A DNA stretch of 64,000 nt from Hyphochytrium catenoides. Lineage: Eukaryota; Sar; Hyphochytriomycetes; Hyphochytriales; Hyphochytriaceae. The notes under the pieces were generated by a model. That model did no database searches. It was not told the origin of the DNA and saw nothing but the letters and a program-made list of their open reading frames with translations. Numbering within the stretch: the stretch's first letter is position 1; each line of letters starts with the position of its first letter. Below are positions 1 through 12,335 of this stretch, in pieces. The DNA lies in NCBI GenBank assembly GCA_900088475.1, contig FLMG01000540.1, positions 36,556 through 100,555 of the forward strand, read 5' to 3'. The position numbers and the translations under genes were made by a program.

Positions 1-127
1 TTCAGGCTTCCACGACTACTTTTAGTGAGCCGGTACCACGAGGGCGCCACAGTGTAATTGTTACATATCAACACGTGGCTGTGTAGTTTCAGCGAGATTC
101 TCTCTTCCTCTGCGGTTATTCATCACC

Positions 128-1555
128 ATGGGTAAAGGCAGAAGGCATCGCTTCGCTCTTCAAGGATTCAATAGTTTCTGGGGAGAAACAATCGTCGTAG
201 TAGGAAGCACAGCAGAGCTTGGAAATTGGGATCCTGAGCGCGGGCTGGAGCTGTGCTGTAAAGATGATGGCAGACAGTGGGAAGGAGACGCCCTAATATC
301 GACCTCTCACTCCTCCTTTGAGTATAAATACGTCGTGATACGCAGAGTGATGCCCAATGGTGCTCCAAGCACGGTAGTGACTAGCCGCTCGGAAGGGAGG
401 GGGAATAGTGAGTCCTTCCATCAAAAGCACGAGGAAATCAGGCACAAACGGAATGGGAGGAAAAGAGAACCAGCAAGGAGAACCAGTTATCATCTCTGGG
501 AACAAGGTCCAAACAGAGTGGCAGAGTCCACAGGAAGCTTGGATGCAGTCTTCGTACATGGCGATAACTGGAGGGGCCCAAGCACCAGCTGGCCACAGCA
601 AAAGCTCTCGTTCTCTCTGTTAAGACCCTCCGATCTCCATCCACTAGACAAGCTGAAGGTGGTTGGTAGCATTGGGGAGCTTGGCGACTGGAACCCTGAC
701 TATGGGGTGCTCCTCACCCCTGCAGGCAATGGCTACTTGCACTATGAGCGGCCAAGAAGGGGAAGAAGTGAGGATATGAAACAAAGTGAAGACTCGAGCC
801 TAGTTCAACGGTTCTCAGGTGATATTTCTTTTCGGGAAGGACCAGAAGCTGTCGAGTACAAATACGTGGTAGAGCGGTATGACCACTATGAGTGGGAACA
901 GGGCCCTAACAGGGTGATCTCTGCCTTAGACTCTAAAACTTCATTTGTTGACGACGTGTGGTCGGGCGCCGGCTCAGAGAAAGTGCCTAAGCGCTTGGTG
1001 GGTTTCTCAGTAATCAGCTGCCCCAATCAGCATGGAGACTATGTCTGCGTAGTAGGAAGTGATGAGACTGTAGGGGCCTGGAAATCCGAGAATGGCCTTC
1101 GGCTGCATTGTCGGCTGGATGATAGTGGTGAGACCCTGTTTCCCTTTCGCGCATGGTTATTAGTGGTCCTCCATTTTTATCTCTTTCTGTGTGGTGCCTA
1201 AAAGCATGTTGCCCTGTGGACCTCACTCTCATAAGCCCTGGCCTTGAGTCAAATTTCCTATGGTTTGCCCTTAATTTCTCTAACCCCTGTCTGCGCAGGA
1301 GTGGCAGTTTGGGAAGGTGCCGCCTACTTCCGAAGCTCCACCCAGCAGGTGGAATACAAGTATGTCCTTATGAGGGACGACGAAGGAAAAGTGCCCTATG
1401 CAGTTGACTGGGAGAAAGGGTACAATCGGCATGAAGCACTGACTGGTACCTCAGTCCTGCTGGTGGATCAGTGGAGAAGAGATGATCACGATAAGGGCAA
1501 AGCAGATTCCACTAAAACAACGCGTTCCTTTCCCACACCTGCAGCTCCAGGATAG
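128..1555 (+). CDS. Triple CBM20 starch-binding-domain protein
   Basis: Two exons, 128..1127 and 1299..1555, joined in phase through a 171-nt GT-AG intron, give 418 residues. Three CBM20-type modules are seen (about residues 6-125, 160-265 and 290-405). Each has the hallmark pieces in order: V-V-G-S/D-x-x-E-L/V-G-x-W near the start, then E-Y-K-Y-V and a W-E-x-G-x-N-R turn near the end. In module 1 the E-Y-K-Y-V strand is F-E-Y-K-Y-V, and a charged linker separates it from its W-E-Q-G-P-N-R. CBM20 folds bind alpha-glucans such as starch. No catalytic domain, signal peptide or membrane segment is visible, so the role is probably carbohydrate binding or scaffolding in the cytosol or a starch-storing compartment (inference). 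The ATG at 128 is the first in frame and gives a start flush with module 1. Family assignment is firm; cellular role is not. Confidence 0.85.
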
Positions 1556-1935
1556 GCGGGTGAAGGGAAGATAGAGTACTACTGCCAACATGACCATGGC
1601 TCATTCTCTTGGAGCTTTCTCTACTTTTGATTGTGACCTCTTTGGACTCCTATGTCGACTGAGTGGTCTTTATATAGTTCCTGGCTTCCACTCTTTGTAA
1701 TGTATTTTTCCTAAGGACTCCGTAGCAAAGCGGTGACCTTCTGCACAACCCTATCCCTCCGCAGACAGTTACAGGGACAATGTATTATGAGATTAACCGG
1801 TTTTCGGTCCATTGTACCTGCCACCGCTGCCTGCAGCTCTAGCTAAAGAGACCTGTCAGTCCCTCACAATAACCTCGTTGCACAATCAATTGCACATCTC
1901 CCTACGACCTTTCAGAACTCCTACCATACTAGCGC
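1556..1935. other. Short intergenic region between convergent genes
   Basis: This stretch separates the stop of the CBM20 gene from the stop of the coatomer gene, so it holds two 3' ends. I see no open frame, RNA gene or repeat in it. Confidence 0.5.
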
Positions 1936-4900
1936 TTACATCTCGCCCCAATCTGCGTCGTCATCACCAAAGTCCAGTTCATCGTCGTTAAGCTCCGCAG
2001 CAATCTTCTGAGTCTCCTACATACCAGAGTGATTGACCCAAAGGAAGAGCAGTGAGTTGTGATGGTGAACATGGGACCCCATAGCAAAAGAGAATAGGAA
2101 ACACTTGATGATGGTTCAGAAGTTTATGATCGTGGCCCTCAGTCCTCCTACCTCATCCAGGAAATCGTCTTCAACTGCAGAGACTGCCGTGACAGCGGGA
2201 GGCACTGTCGCAAAAGCCGCGGCCTGACGGGGACGAGCACCTGTTAGCCTTTATAGCGCAAACTATGAGCGAGGATCTCAATAAAAAAGCGGTCATGTGC
2301 TGCACGTTTTTTCGTCAGAAACCTAAGTGATGGCCCAATCTTGCTTACCTGCGCCCTTTGAGCTTCTTCGGCGCGCGCCTGTTCGGCCTTTAATGCCTCC
2401 AACCGCACTTGTTCCTCTCGTTCTCGAATCAGCTTCTCTTCTGCCTCCTTCCGGGCTCTTTGCTCCGCTTCCTGACGCAGTCTCTCTTCCGTGTCTCTCC
2501 TCAACTTCTCCTCTGCCTCTCGCCGCAACCTTTCTTGCGCTTCCCTTCTAGCCTTTTCCTCCTCTTCACGTGCCCTCTCCTCCGCTTCTCGCCTGGCTCT
2601 TTCGGCCGCTTGAGCCCGTGCCAGCTCCTCCGCTTCTCTACGCATTCTCTCTTCAGATTCTTTTCGCATTCTCTCCTCTGCATCCCTCCGAAGCCTTTCC
2701 TCAGCCTCACGCCGAAGGCGCTCCTCCTCTTGTTTCCTAGCTCTCTCTTCCGCTTCTTGACGAGCACGGGACTCTGCCTCCAGGCGTGCCCGCTCTTCTG
2801 CTTCTCTCCTTGCTCTCTCTTCCTCTTTCTTGGCTCTTTCCTCAGCCTCCCTCCTCGCCTGCGCTTCTGCTTCCCTTCTTGCCTTATCCTCTGCTTCCCT
2901 TCGCGCTTTTTCCTCTGCCTCTCTCTGCGCTTTTGCATGGGCTTCTCTTNNNNNNNNNNNNNNNNNNNNNNNNNNNNNNNNNNNNNNNNNNNNNNNNNNC
3001 CTTCTCGCTGTCTCCTCAGCGTCCTTCCTGGTCCGCTCCTCGAGTAGCTTCTGCTCCCGAACGCTTGTCGCCTCAGAGGCGTCGGCATCGGAAATGTTGG
3101 CTCCTGCAGACGTCTGGAGGGATATGGATTAGCAAACTCGGAAAGGCCATTCAAAGGCTAATCGCCAACAATAGGCACGCATCGAGCTAGGCATAGCCAA
3201 GAAGAGCACATCAAGAGCCAGGCATAACAGATTGACTTCTTTCCGCGACTGTTGGGTTCCCCAGGGCGAGAGAGAAAGAAGAGAAGCTAAACTATTGTAA
3301 ACTAAGGTAATCCTTCGGGCTGGGAGAGAAACCGCAAACAAGGGGAAGTAAACTCAAGTTGAGTGTCCTAAGAATGAGCAACTGGGCAACCCTGGTAGAT
3401 AAGATTCGAAGACTAACCTGCACAGCTGGACTAGATCTCAGTCCTATTTTAATGGGAGGGAGAAAAGCCGACAGTAGCATACACAAGGGGATGGAAGAAC
3501 GCTTGCTAAGCGTGAAACAAGACGGCGATGCATTATCTCTTATCTAAGAATGAAAGTTACATACCCTCTGCGCCCTGCTTTTTCACTTCCTCTATCATGT
3601 TGACGTTCAACGTATCCTTCAGCTGTAGGTAGGCCGTACCGGGAATAAAGGATGCTAGCGAAGAAGGAAATGAGTAGGGGTAAGGCAATACGCCAACATT
3701 CAAAAGAACATATCTTGAGAACTAAGAACGAGCAGCAGTCAATCCAACCAATGCTCTCTGTACGTCCCTTAATGATTTCTATACTTACCGCGCATTTTCT
3801 TGACAGTTTCCTCAGCCCTCAGCGCAAACTGCAAGTCTGGAAACATATCCGGTTGGCTCTTAGGGTCCGCAAGAGCTGCTGCCAAGCGGGTGCTAATCTT
3901 CGCCTAGTGATGGAGTCACCGGTGCCGTGAAGCACAAAAGCAGAAACACATCCCCAGTTAGCAGATCTACGTAGATTCACATAAAAACCCCTCGTGCTTT
4001 CCACAGAAAGCCCCTGATGCGGCTTACCACGTCTCTTTTCCATAGTGCCAGGACCCTGTCAATTTGAGAGGGTGCGTATGTCCTGGCGAAGAAGGCAGCC
4101 TCGGGAATGCGACCGGAGTCAATCAAAAGAGAGACACACTCCTCCAATCGGCCTTGGAGGAAGAGGCAGAGGAAAGCCACGTTGTACTTTTTCTAGAGTA
4201 AGACAGCGATGGTTAGATCTTCAAGGACATAAGCAAGGTGTGTCCAAACTATCGACTAACGAGAACGCAGATTTCACTATAAAGATAGCGCCCTAGGCCC
4301 AAGGCAAGCGCCTGAATGCAAAGTCCCTGCTTAGGAGGGTAGCGCTACGCATACAGATAATCACTAACTCACCTGTTCTGTGGCAAGCTTGTGTAACCTC
4401 TCCATGCCTTCCTGATCTCCCTTGCAGCTGTACAATAGGAGCAGACCACTAAGGTCATTGGACTTTATCGCACACTCCTCCGCAAGAGATAGGTTACAGG
4501 CAGCCAGTGCCAGGTCGCTCAGCTGCTTCCATTTGTGCTGGTAAATCAAAAAGAAGATTAGTACGCTGCCAGGCTAGAGGCGTGCTGGCAACTCGTTAGG
4601 ACACCAGGAAAAGATCAACAGCACGCACGAGAAGTATACAGACACCAAAGATGGCTCGGAGGCCAAGGGGCCACCTTCGGAGATCAAGGGACACCTGCCA
4701 CCACCCTTAGGTAGAAGGAGGGAACAACAGTAACCAAGAGAGCGCATGCAGGAATTTCTCGCACCTGTCCGTCCGTGGTATCCGTGTCCCCAATCTCCTT
4801 GCTCATAATCTGATGTGCCACATCCAGCCGATTTAACTGTACCGCCAGATCAAAGCGTTGATCTGGATCAGTGCTGACAGCTAGCGCCTCCTCCTTATAC

Positions 4901-7900
4901 CCTTGGCTCTCTAGGAACCTGCCAAGTAATCAACTTTCAGTTTCATTGACCCGCTGCTGACGCATTCTTCATCTGCATTTCATTGTGGCAAAGCTCAATG
5001 ACTCGCCTTCGTCTTACCCTATCAACAATGCAGCCGAACTGACTATTGCCCATTTGTCCCCTTACTCACCTTGAGATATTGTCCATCTGATCTTTTGGAA
5101 CATTCTTCAGAATTTCATTCGCCCCGTCAAAATCCCCGCGGACGACCGCTGTTTGATACTCGAGCACCGTCATATTCAAGCTAGAAATAGAGTCGTATCA
5201 GATGCCGCAGTTACTAGCCATCTCTCTACACAGCTGGGTGGCGGCATGTATTTGTCTTGCGTGCGGTCCCTCACACCAAGCACGTTATCTGTCCTATCCA
5301 CAATCACATTGCAACCTCGTCTAGGCGATTGTCAAATGTGGTCGATTGTGCACATTACCTGTAGCTGTACATATTAAGAGATTTGTCAACTAAGTAAACG
5401 CGGCTGTCCTTAGCCAAATATCCCAGCATGTACCTGCACCGTCAAGAATCAATTAAGACAACGTTGTTGGCAGCTGTTCATCAACAACCTCCCATTTTAT
5501 CCTTACATGGTGTGTGGTAAGTGGCAGACGGTCATCACCTCGCCTCCGACGTAGTAGTTGAGCCTGCCATTTGAGTTTGTATACACAAAACAGTCACCAA
5601 CCCACTGGCCTGTGCGGACTTTCTCTGAGATCTCGTGAAGAAGATCAAACGACCCTGTGGGGGAAATATTGGAGAGAGAAAGTACTAAGTCCAAAGGAAA
5701 GGTGCACAGCCTACTTAAAGATGTAATCGAAGTTGAGGTTTTCAGGTACTTGGCCTGCCAGTCCTTATAACCATCCAATTTTCAAGCACAACACGTCGTT
5801 CACATCTATCGCTTGACTTGAATGCTGCTCTTACCTTCAATGCCCTCGTCCGGACTCGCGGTCCCATTAGCAAAGGCCGCAGCTGTGACGTCTCTAGCAT
5901 ATCTCAGAACATAAAAGCAGTCATCACAAGCGATGGCGACGAGGTCTCCAGCGTCACTCCAAAACACATTGCGAGGCAAGACATCAATCTTTCGGACCAA
6001 GCGAAGCTCATCCCAGTCATAAAAGACCACACAGTCTGAACCCCGAACACCGACCAGGTGACCACCGAAAAGACCCTCAGCTGTGCACAGCTGATAATAG
6101 CAAACATGAAGAAAGTACGTCAGTTGCCTATCACATAAAGGAGACAAAGGTGGCAATAAAGCTCGCGACGCAGCGAGAAGATGCGAGACGACGCCGAAGG
6201 CATCCTCATTGCAAGTACTGGCAGTGGGACAGATTTCAGGCGGGCCAACGAACCTTAGGTTTGTCTGCCTTGTGCTCCTTGAAGTTCTTGAAAACCTTTA
6301 TTCTGCTAATGGATTCCCGCACCGCATAATCTCCGGTGCCAGTAGCAGACCATACGAAATCCAGGGCGGAGCCAAAGCTCTTGTTCCTAAGAGCCTGAGA
6401 TGTATAGATTATGTATTCCCCTAACACAAATAAGCAAAGGCAGATATTGTCAAGCTCATGCTCCAATCAGGTGCCAATGGGAGAGAGCCATGGAGAATAC
6501 ATCCGCTAAGGCAAAAACTAGCTCATCCGAGCTGGAGTGGATGAAGGCTCAATAGTACAATGACGAATGGCAAAGATGGCCCGAATCTCAAAAACTGTAA
6601 TAGCATTAAGCACAAGCAAGGGAGCGTTGCGACTTTCGTCCTTTAGCTCAGCACTGGGACTGGGAATGATGAAAGTTACCATCTCCACAGATAACAACGA
6701 GCCTCCCATTGTTGTTATGCTTTAGACTCTGAGGGTAAAGCTCGCAGTTGCCAAGGTCTTTTGGGGCAACCGGCAGCCTCTCCCCGTCCTGCACCACCAC
6801 CTCCGATCCCCAGCCTCCCAGCTTCGTGGTCTTGACATCATTGTTGAGTGCCCAAACCACCTTGCCTGTCTGGTCCATACTAATGACTGGCATCTCCTTC
6901 CCTAAGCGAATGACGATGGTACCTAGGTTTAGCGGTATAACGCAAAATGGTTAGTTCGCTTCCAGGATCCTGGCATGACAACTTGGGCTGCTAGTCAAGC
7001 TTTGTCAGAGATAAGCTTTTTTCCCTACTCAGAAGATTTCATATATGCCAAACACAAGTGATCTAAGCGAATGCTTGCTGTGAACGGGATGAGAAGTGGC
7101 AGAGTGGAGCTTGGTGTTTGGGGACTGGCGTTACCTTCGTCGTAACCGATGGCCACTTTATTATTACCCTTCTGCACGGCAATGCTCCAAGATCTCTCCA
7201 TGCCATAGTTTAACGTTGTCTCAGCGCGATACGTTGTGCTGTGCCAGATCCGAACAGTCCCATCCTCGCTGGAGGAAAGGATAATCGGAAGTCTATGTAG
7301 AGTAAGAGCTAGCTCAGTCCCACCTGCTAAAAATGGACGTTGCATATTGAACAGCAGATAGCAGGCTCAAGATAGACTCTTCAGTGTACACCGTTGATTA
7401 GAATGTGACTAGAACACAGGGACGAAGGTCAGAAGGGAGACGTTTTCCAAGCAGCGATTTACCTAGGATGGAACGCAACGCAGTTAATGTTGTGCGTGTG
7501 TCCGTCCAGAGTCTGGACACAGGCCTTCGTTTGATAGTCCCAAATCTTTACCATGCGATCGTCGGCACCAGTGATAAGGTAAGGCCGGTCTCCGCCCGGG
7601 TAGTAGTCAACACAGTTAACCCCACGCTCATGTCCCTGAGGATCTTAGAGATGAGCCACAGGGGAAACGACACACACGCGTGTCATCTCTCAATTCACGT
7701 ACCTCCAAGGAGAAATGCGGATGGTTTGCTGTTAGACCCCATACTTTGACAGTTTTGTCCAGGGATGCCGTGGCGAAGGTGTTTGTGTCCTTGGGGTTGA
7801 ACCTCGCCATCATCACAAAGTTGGTATGCCCCTCGAATGTCATGACACATTGCCAGTTTTTCTCCCAGTCCCAAGCTTTGATCTATTCAAAAATAAGTGC

Positions 7901-8625
7901 AGTTCAGCACACACCATACGTGGCACATCCGCATAAGTAAACCAGTCAACAGTAGAACAGAGCTGGGAAACTTGTGAGTAAGGGTCCCTGACGGACGGCC
8001 CGACCTGACTGTCATCAGAGGTTGTCAACACCAATGGCTTGATAGGATGGACCTCCACGTAACGGATGTAATCAGTGTGCGCCTCAACTTGATGAACCTG
8101 AGCATGCCCAGCCCCTTGTCAGCACTTATGAGGTCAAGCAGCATATAGAATGCATGTCAGACCTTCTCCATCGTGTTATAGTTGTACACACGCATCATCA
8201 TGTCGTCGGATATTGCCACCACCCATTGCTTCCGCTCAATGAACTTGCCACAGCGCACCGGCAGATCTGTCGTCTCAAATGACTTGAGGAGCTACAAAGG
8301 ATTGCAAGTAAGTCATAGCGGTCTGAACGAACGATATGAGGTAATCTAACAAGGATGATATAGACACTACCTGCTGGGTTTCATAGTTCCAAATCATCAA
8401 ATTCCCATTATAGAGAGCCGAAAGGACCCATGGCTCCGAGTCATGGAGGTCCACACTCTTCACACGATCCGAGCGGGATGTGAGCTTCTTCTATAGGTGG
8501 TCAAAAAGGGGCATGTTAGTATATAATAGGCGAGCTGAAGTACGCCTGAAAATTACCTTGATTTCCAGGCGCAGAGGCTTCACATTACCGTCGGACAATA
8601 TGAGAGGTCCCAAGTCGATTAGCAT
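1936..8625 (-). CDS. COPB2: Coatomer subunit beta' (COPI) with coiled-coil insert
   Basis: Beta'-COP, a subunit of the COPI coat that drives Golgi-to-ER retrograde transport. Twenty-one exons keep phase throughout, at 8625-8557, 8490-8371, 8291-8163, 8097-8005, 7882-7703, 7635-7463, 7292-7135, 6922-6680, 6420-6254, 6090-5835, 5654-5507, 5433-5359, 5180-5070, 4918-4765, 4537-4373, 4192-4028, 3903-3789, 3654-3565, 3103-2349, 2223-2152 and 2016-1936. They give about 1172 residues. The N-terminal WD40 propeller ([34 protein letters not shown]) and the second propeller ([17 protein letters not shown]) are diagnostic, followed by the alpha-solenoid ([24 protein letters not shown]). Unlike the usual subunit of roughly 900 residues, it then has about 250 residues rich in R, E and A before an acidic tail ending D-D-D-A-D-W-G-E-M. 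The start gives 15 residues before the usual P-L-R-L-E-I-K; an upstream exon cannot be excluded. Confidence 0.93.
2349..3103 (-). repeat. Degenerate R-E-A-E-E-R-A-R coding repeat in COPB2
   Basis: One exon of the coatomer gene encodes about 250 residues built from imperfect copies of R/K-R-E-A-E-E-R/K-A/L-R. On the plus strand this appears as CTTCCGCCTC-type pyrimidine-rich repeats. The charge pattern (E and R/K at i, i+4) suggests a stable single alpha-helix or coiled coil. The 50-N gap falls inside it, so the true copy number is unknown. Confidence 0.85.
2950..2999. other. Assembly gap of 50 N
   Basis: Run of unknown bases inside the repetitive helical exon of COPB2. The reading frame is the same on both sides if the gap is taken at face value. 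Confidence 0.99.
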
Positions 8626-9838
8626 GTCGTTAATGGCAAGCTAAGGGGAAATTATGGTACTTACCATACTCACTCAGAAAACGACAGACTCCTCAGAGAT
8701 TACCAATCTATTGCTGTCGAAGAAGACAGTGATGTATGCAAAGTGGCAAGCCCACAACCGCCGCTTGTAGACTTACTCCAACGTTTACAGATCCCTGCGG
8801 TTGAGCAACTGGTGCCAATTGTCTTCAATCCATCGGCCCGGCCCGCTGACTCCACATCGAGTTCACGGATCTCCGTCTGGCAGCTTTTTCCAGATTTCTA
8901 TCCCCAGAGATTGTAAAGCTCTCTGTCTCTAGACAGGATACCTCCGTCTCCCTGTATTATTACTACGAATGACTGTGGTAGCTACCTGGAGCCAATTCAT
9001 AATGAGACTTATTACTATCGCTCTCACTCCAAGGGGTTGTCAGAAGGCTCTGGGCATGGCCGTTAGCGGTTAATATGTTTCGCTTGAAAGATACAGTGAA
9101 AGGTTTCAAAAGGAGCAGCGTTTTGAAGCTTTCCTGGTGCGTTACAGATTCTAGAGCGCCATAAAGGAGAAGAATGCAAGAGCTTGGCTGGCGAGAGCGC
9201 TGTGTTTAGTGGCTGGGGAAAGGCTTCAGATGAGATCAAGGGAGAAGAAGGCAAGGAGAGAGAGGCAAAGAGCCAAAAGCAAGCAGCAGACCGAGCAAGA
9301 GTTCTAGAGGAGGAACGAAGGGATGAGCGTTGAAGGTAATATTGAAGGAGAAAAGGAAGATGGCAAAATGGAGGAAGGAAGTCAATGATAAGAGTGTCAG
9401 ACGAAGGCAGATAAGTGATAGGAAGAGGTATGGATCGAGCCAGAATGGGAAGAAAGTGAGTGACTGCACGAGAAAGAGAACGAGAGGATAGCAAAGCTAA
9501 TAACGAAAGAATGGAGTGAGGCAAAGTTGATAAAGAGGAGGCCACAATATTCTATGAATGCCGGAGCTGATATAGCACCTGCTTTCTTTGGATCTGGAAC
9601 CAGCTCATCGAGAAACCAGGCACGGCGATAATCGCTGTGCTCGGTAAACAAGTACAACTTGCTCAACTCTATTTGTCAGAACGCTTATGGGTGATGTTGG
9701 CTTGAAAGGAGCAGATATGCGGCCCAGCTACTCGACCAGAGTTCACCTGGCAGCTTTCCGTCACAGTTTTTGAGAATCCTCAGTTCAACCCGCCATTGTG
9801 TTCTTCGTAGGCCCTAGCTTGTCACTGCAGTGGACGTA
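8626..9838. other. Intergenic region with a purine-rich tract
   Basis: Lies between the 5' ends of COPB2 (-) and the DUF4795 gene (+), so it should hold two promoters. From about 9225 to 9540 the plus strand is strongly purine-rich (GAGAAGAAGGCAAGG type). Short overlapping plus frames there read as charged helix but are closed by stops within 65 codons. On the minus strand, 9665-9569 could be an exon flanked by a TAG acceptor and a GT donor (core A-W-F-L-D-E-L-V-P-D-P), but I could not join it to neighbours. No gene is called. Confidence 0.4.
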
Positions 9839-11980
9839 ATGGCCTCATCAACTCCAAAGGCCGCGGTAGCGACTAGGACGGGACATGCAAAGCTTGACTT
9901 TGCACCGATGCAGAACATTGCTGACAAGTTTGACCTTGTCGGAGTTGATGTTGCTTTGCTGGGCTCGAAGGAGAGTGAAAAGAACCGAGTGTCAAAAAAA
10001 GTACTAGTAAAGAGCGCCAGGAGTCAGAACGCTGCCCTCCAACAGCTGATCTCTGTAAGTAGTCATGTTTCCTTTTATCAACTGGCAGTCCCTTGGCCGG
10101 CCTGACAGATGAGTCTGTCTGCTATTACCGCATGATGAAGGAATTCGAATATTTCCGAAGCAACTTCCCCTTCGAGCTCATTGGAGAACTTCAGCGATCA
10201 CTCGATATTGCTCAACAGAAGCTAGCGGAGACTTCATCAACGATCATTGAACTAAATAAGCTGGTTGAGGTGAGGGCAGATTGTAGGCGATCGCCAGATA
10301 CCTGGAGGAACAGAATTGCACCATCGCCTGCTCATTGATCAGTGAAACCTTGCATTGACACGTATTCTTTCCAACAGAGCCAACAGCTGGAAATAATGCA
10401 GCTAAAGTCCAGACAGGAAGAAATGGCCCTGCAGATGGCTGTCGAGATGAAAGCAGCAGATCAAAAGTTTGTCACCTTAGATAACAGGATGGAGAAAGCG
10501 GAAAGCCGCGTGACCGCACTGGAGACTAAGGACATTGTCCTCGAAGCAGACCACGTCATGGTCAATGCTGAAGCCAATCTGGAAGTCTTCCTTACGAAGC
10601 TTGTTGATAATGTAAAAGAGGTTGGAGACGTCGTGGAAGTTCAGAAAAGAACCTTAATTCGGCATGGAGAAGACCTACAGAAAAAAGCTGAGATAGAACT
10701 AGTCGCTCAACAAGGCGCAGTGCTGGCCAACCTCGCCTCGACAGTGGAGAAGAATCACAATGACACTCATCAAGCCATCAATGATAACCACCAGAGAACA
10801 ACGAAGCGTCTAGATGACATTTCTCTCACAATAGCAGGTGTACAGGATGAACTGAAGCTGAAAGTAGACAAGACGACCATGCATGAGCTGATAGATTCCA
10901 AATACGAGGAGATTATTGAGCAGCTGCAAAGCGCTCTGGAATCTGCTACGGATGATGATGCAGAGTTCAATCGCATATCCGGACAGCTCCATGAAGTGGT
11001 GCGGGAGCTTTGTGAGGGCAAGGCAGACCGTGCCGAACTGCAGGAAATCAAGGAGAAGATGATGTTTGACATACGGATCAGAGATCAGCTAGAGAACATC
11101 AAGCAGGTAGCTGCAGGCTTCTTCCTTTATCTGAACATCTTTGATCATTCGCTCACTCATCATTAGTTGCCTGTTTTAAAGCTATCCTATTACTTCTGTG
11201 ACTCATTATTTCTTCCAGTCGTCTCCATTCTCAACTTCATTGACCTCTCATGGTGATTGTTCACCGAGTTGTGGGACATCGTTTGTCAGCTCTTACCGTT
11301 CGTCATTTATACTCACACATTACTTAGTTCCTAGACATGAAGATCAATCGCGATGAGGCGATGACTGTGCTGAAAGCAGACAGGGAAAAACTGTCAACTA
11401 TGGTGAGCGATCTTTCCAAGAACATGACAGTGAATATGAAGAAGGTACTGGCAGAGGCCATCGTGACAACCGCCACGGCTGCGACTTCCGCGGCCGCCAG
11501 CAAGACGTCGAGGTCTAGGACAAAGGTGTCGGACGGAGTTTGTCTGTCCTGCAACCAGAAAATCAACCCACCAGCTACTTCTAATGAGAAAAAGGTAAAT
11601 GCGTCCGCCCATTGGGCCAAGATCGCTCGTTCTATCATACGGGCTTGTCCTGGCAGTTGTATGACCATTCCTCATCTTTCAAGCTTCCCTATATGATGCC
11701 GTAGTTCTCAACATGTTGTGTCCTTTCTAACGGTTGTCCGGCATTATCTGCTTTTCAGGCAAACGCTCTTCAAGCTTTCGGCCAAGCGATGGGAGGGGGC
11801 TTTCAGGTGCCAGGTAATGCCCATATCGGGAAAGGAAGAATGCCTCTCGCCTCGCCACAAGTGAAGCCCGTAGCACCCTCTGAGCTCTTGCCCAAGATTG
11901 GAAAGCCAACTGTCAGCACTCCTGTGCCAGAAAGTTCCAGGTCCGTTTCACCTTCTGGAGTCACTACTCGTTTGACTTAA
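9839..11980 (+). CDS. DUF4795 coiled-coil protein (QRICH2-like)
   Basis: Five exons, 9839-10054, about 10114-10269, 10378-11106, 11328-11594 and 11759-11980, give about 529 residues. The long third exon is continuous amphipathic helix with heptad-like spacing. Exon 4 carries the signature of the DUF4795 family: M-K-I-N-R-D-E-A-M-T-V-L-K-A-D-R-E-K-L, then a low-complexity T/A/S stretch and C-L-S-C-N-Q-K-I. Animal members include QRICH2, a sperm-flagellum protein, so a role in the flagellum or axoneme is likely (inference from family). The acceptor of exon 2 is uncertain: phase also allows a start at the GAATTC about 27 nt downstream. The terminal exon may instead splice at 11939 and end near 12080. 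There are no membrane segments. The C-terminal tail is proline-rich and disordered. Confidence 0.72.
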
Positions 11981-12335
11981 TAGTCTGTCTATTACATTCC
12001 CCAATTTCTCTTTTGTAGAGATGTTTGTCAATGTGTCTTTGCTGGCGTCGGCACTAAGAATGTCTCCTACTTGCAATAACCTTCCTGCTTCTTATTTGAT
12101 GTAGTACCCTCGTTGGCATAGATGGAGTAGTATACCAAGGAGAGAAATCAACCCCAGTATCAAAGTCGCGAAAGCCGTCCCTTTCTAACAATCCAGCTAA
12201 CCAAGAATCCGCTAGATAGTCAGCGGAAAGGCTCAGGACCATCCTTTACGATGATTAACTATTTCAGCAACACTGGCGTTGGCGAAGGCTAGAGGCTCAG
12301 CAAAAGCTAAAGACTGAATGGAATAGGGCCTTCTA
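11981..12335. other. Intergenic region between convergent genes
   Basis: Holds the 3' flank of the DUF4795 gene (+) and the 3' flank of the next gene (-). I see no RNA gene or repeat and no frame worth calling. Confidence 0.4.

Noticed and set aside
2223..2349. Apparent frameshift between the coiled-coil exon and the acidic tail of COPB2
   Set aside because: Using the CCCGTCAG acceptor ending at 2224 instead of the upstream ACAG restores phase exactly, so no error or micro-exon is needed.
2409..3047. Plus-strand frames of up to 212 codons rich in L, S, F and C
   Set aside because: They are antisense shadows of the RE-rich coiled-coil exon of COPB2; the minus frame fits phase with flanking coatomer exons.
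9063..9545. 160-codon minus-strand frame
   Set aside because: Its protein is a random-looking L/S/P-rich mixture produced by the purine tract on the other strand; it starts at a non-ATG codon in the listing frame and has no motif.
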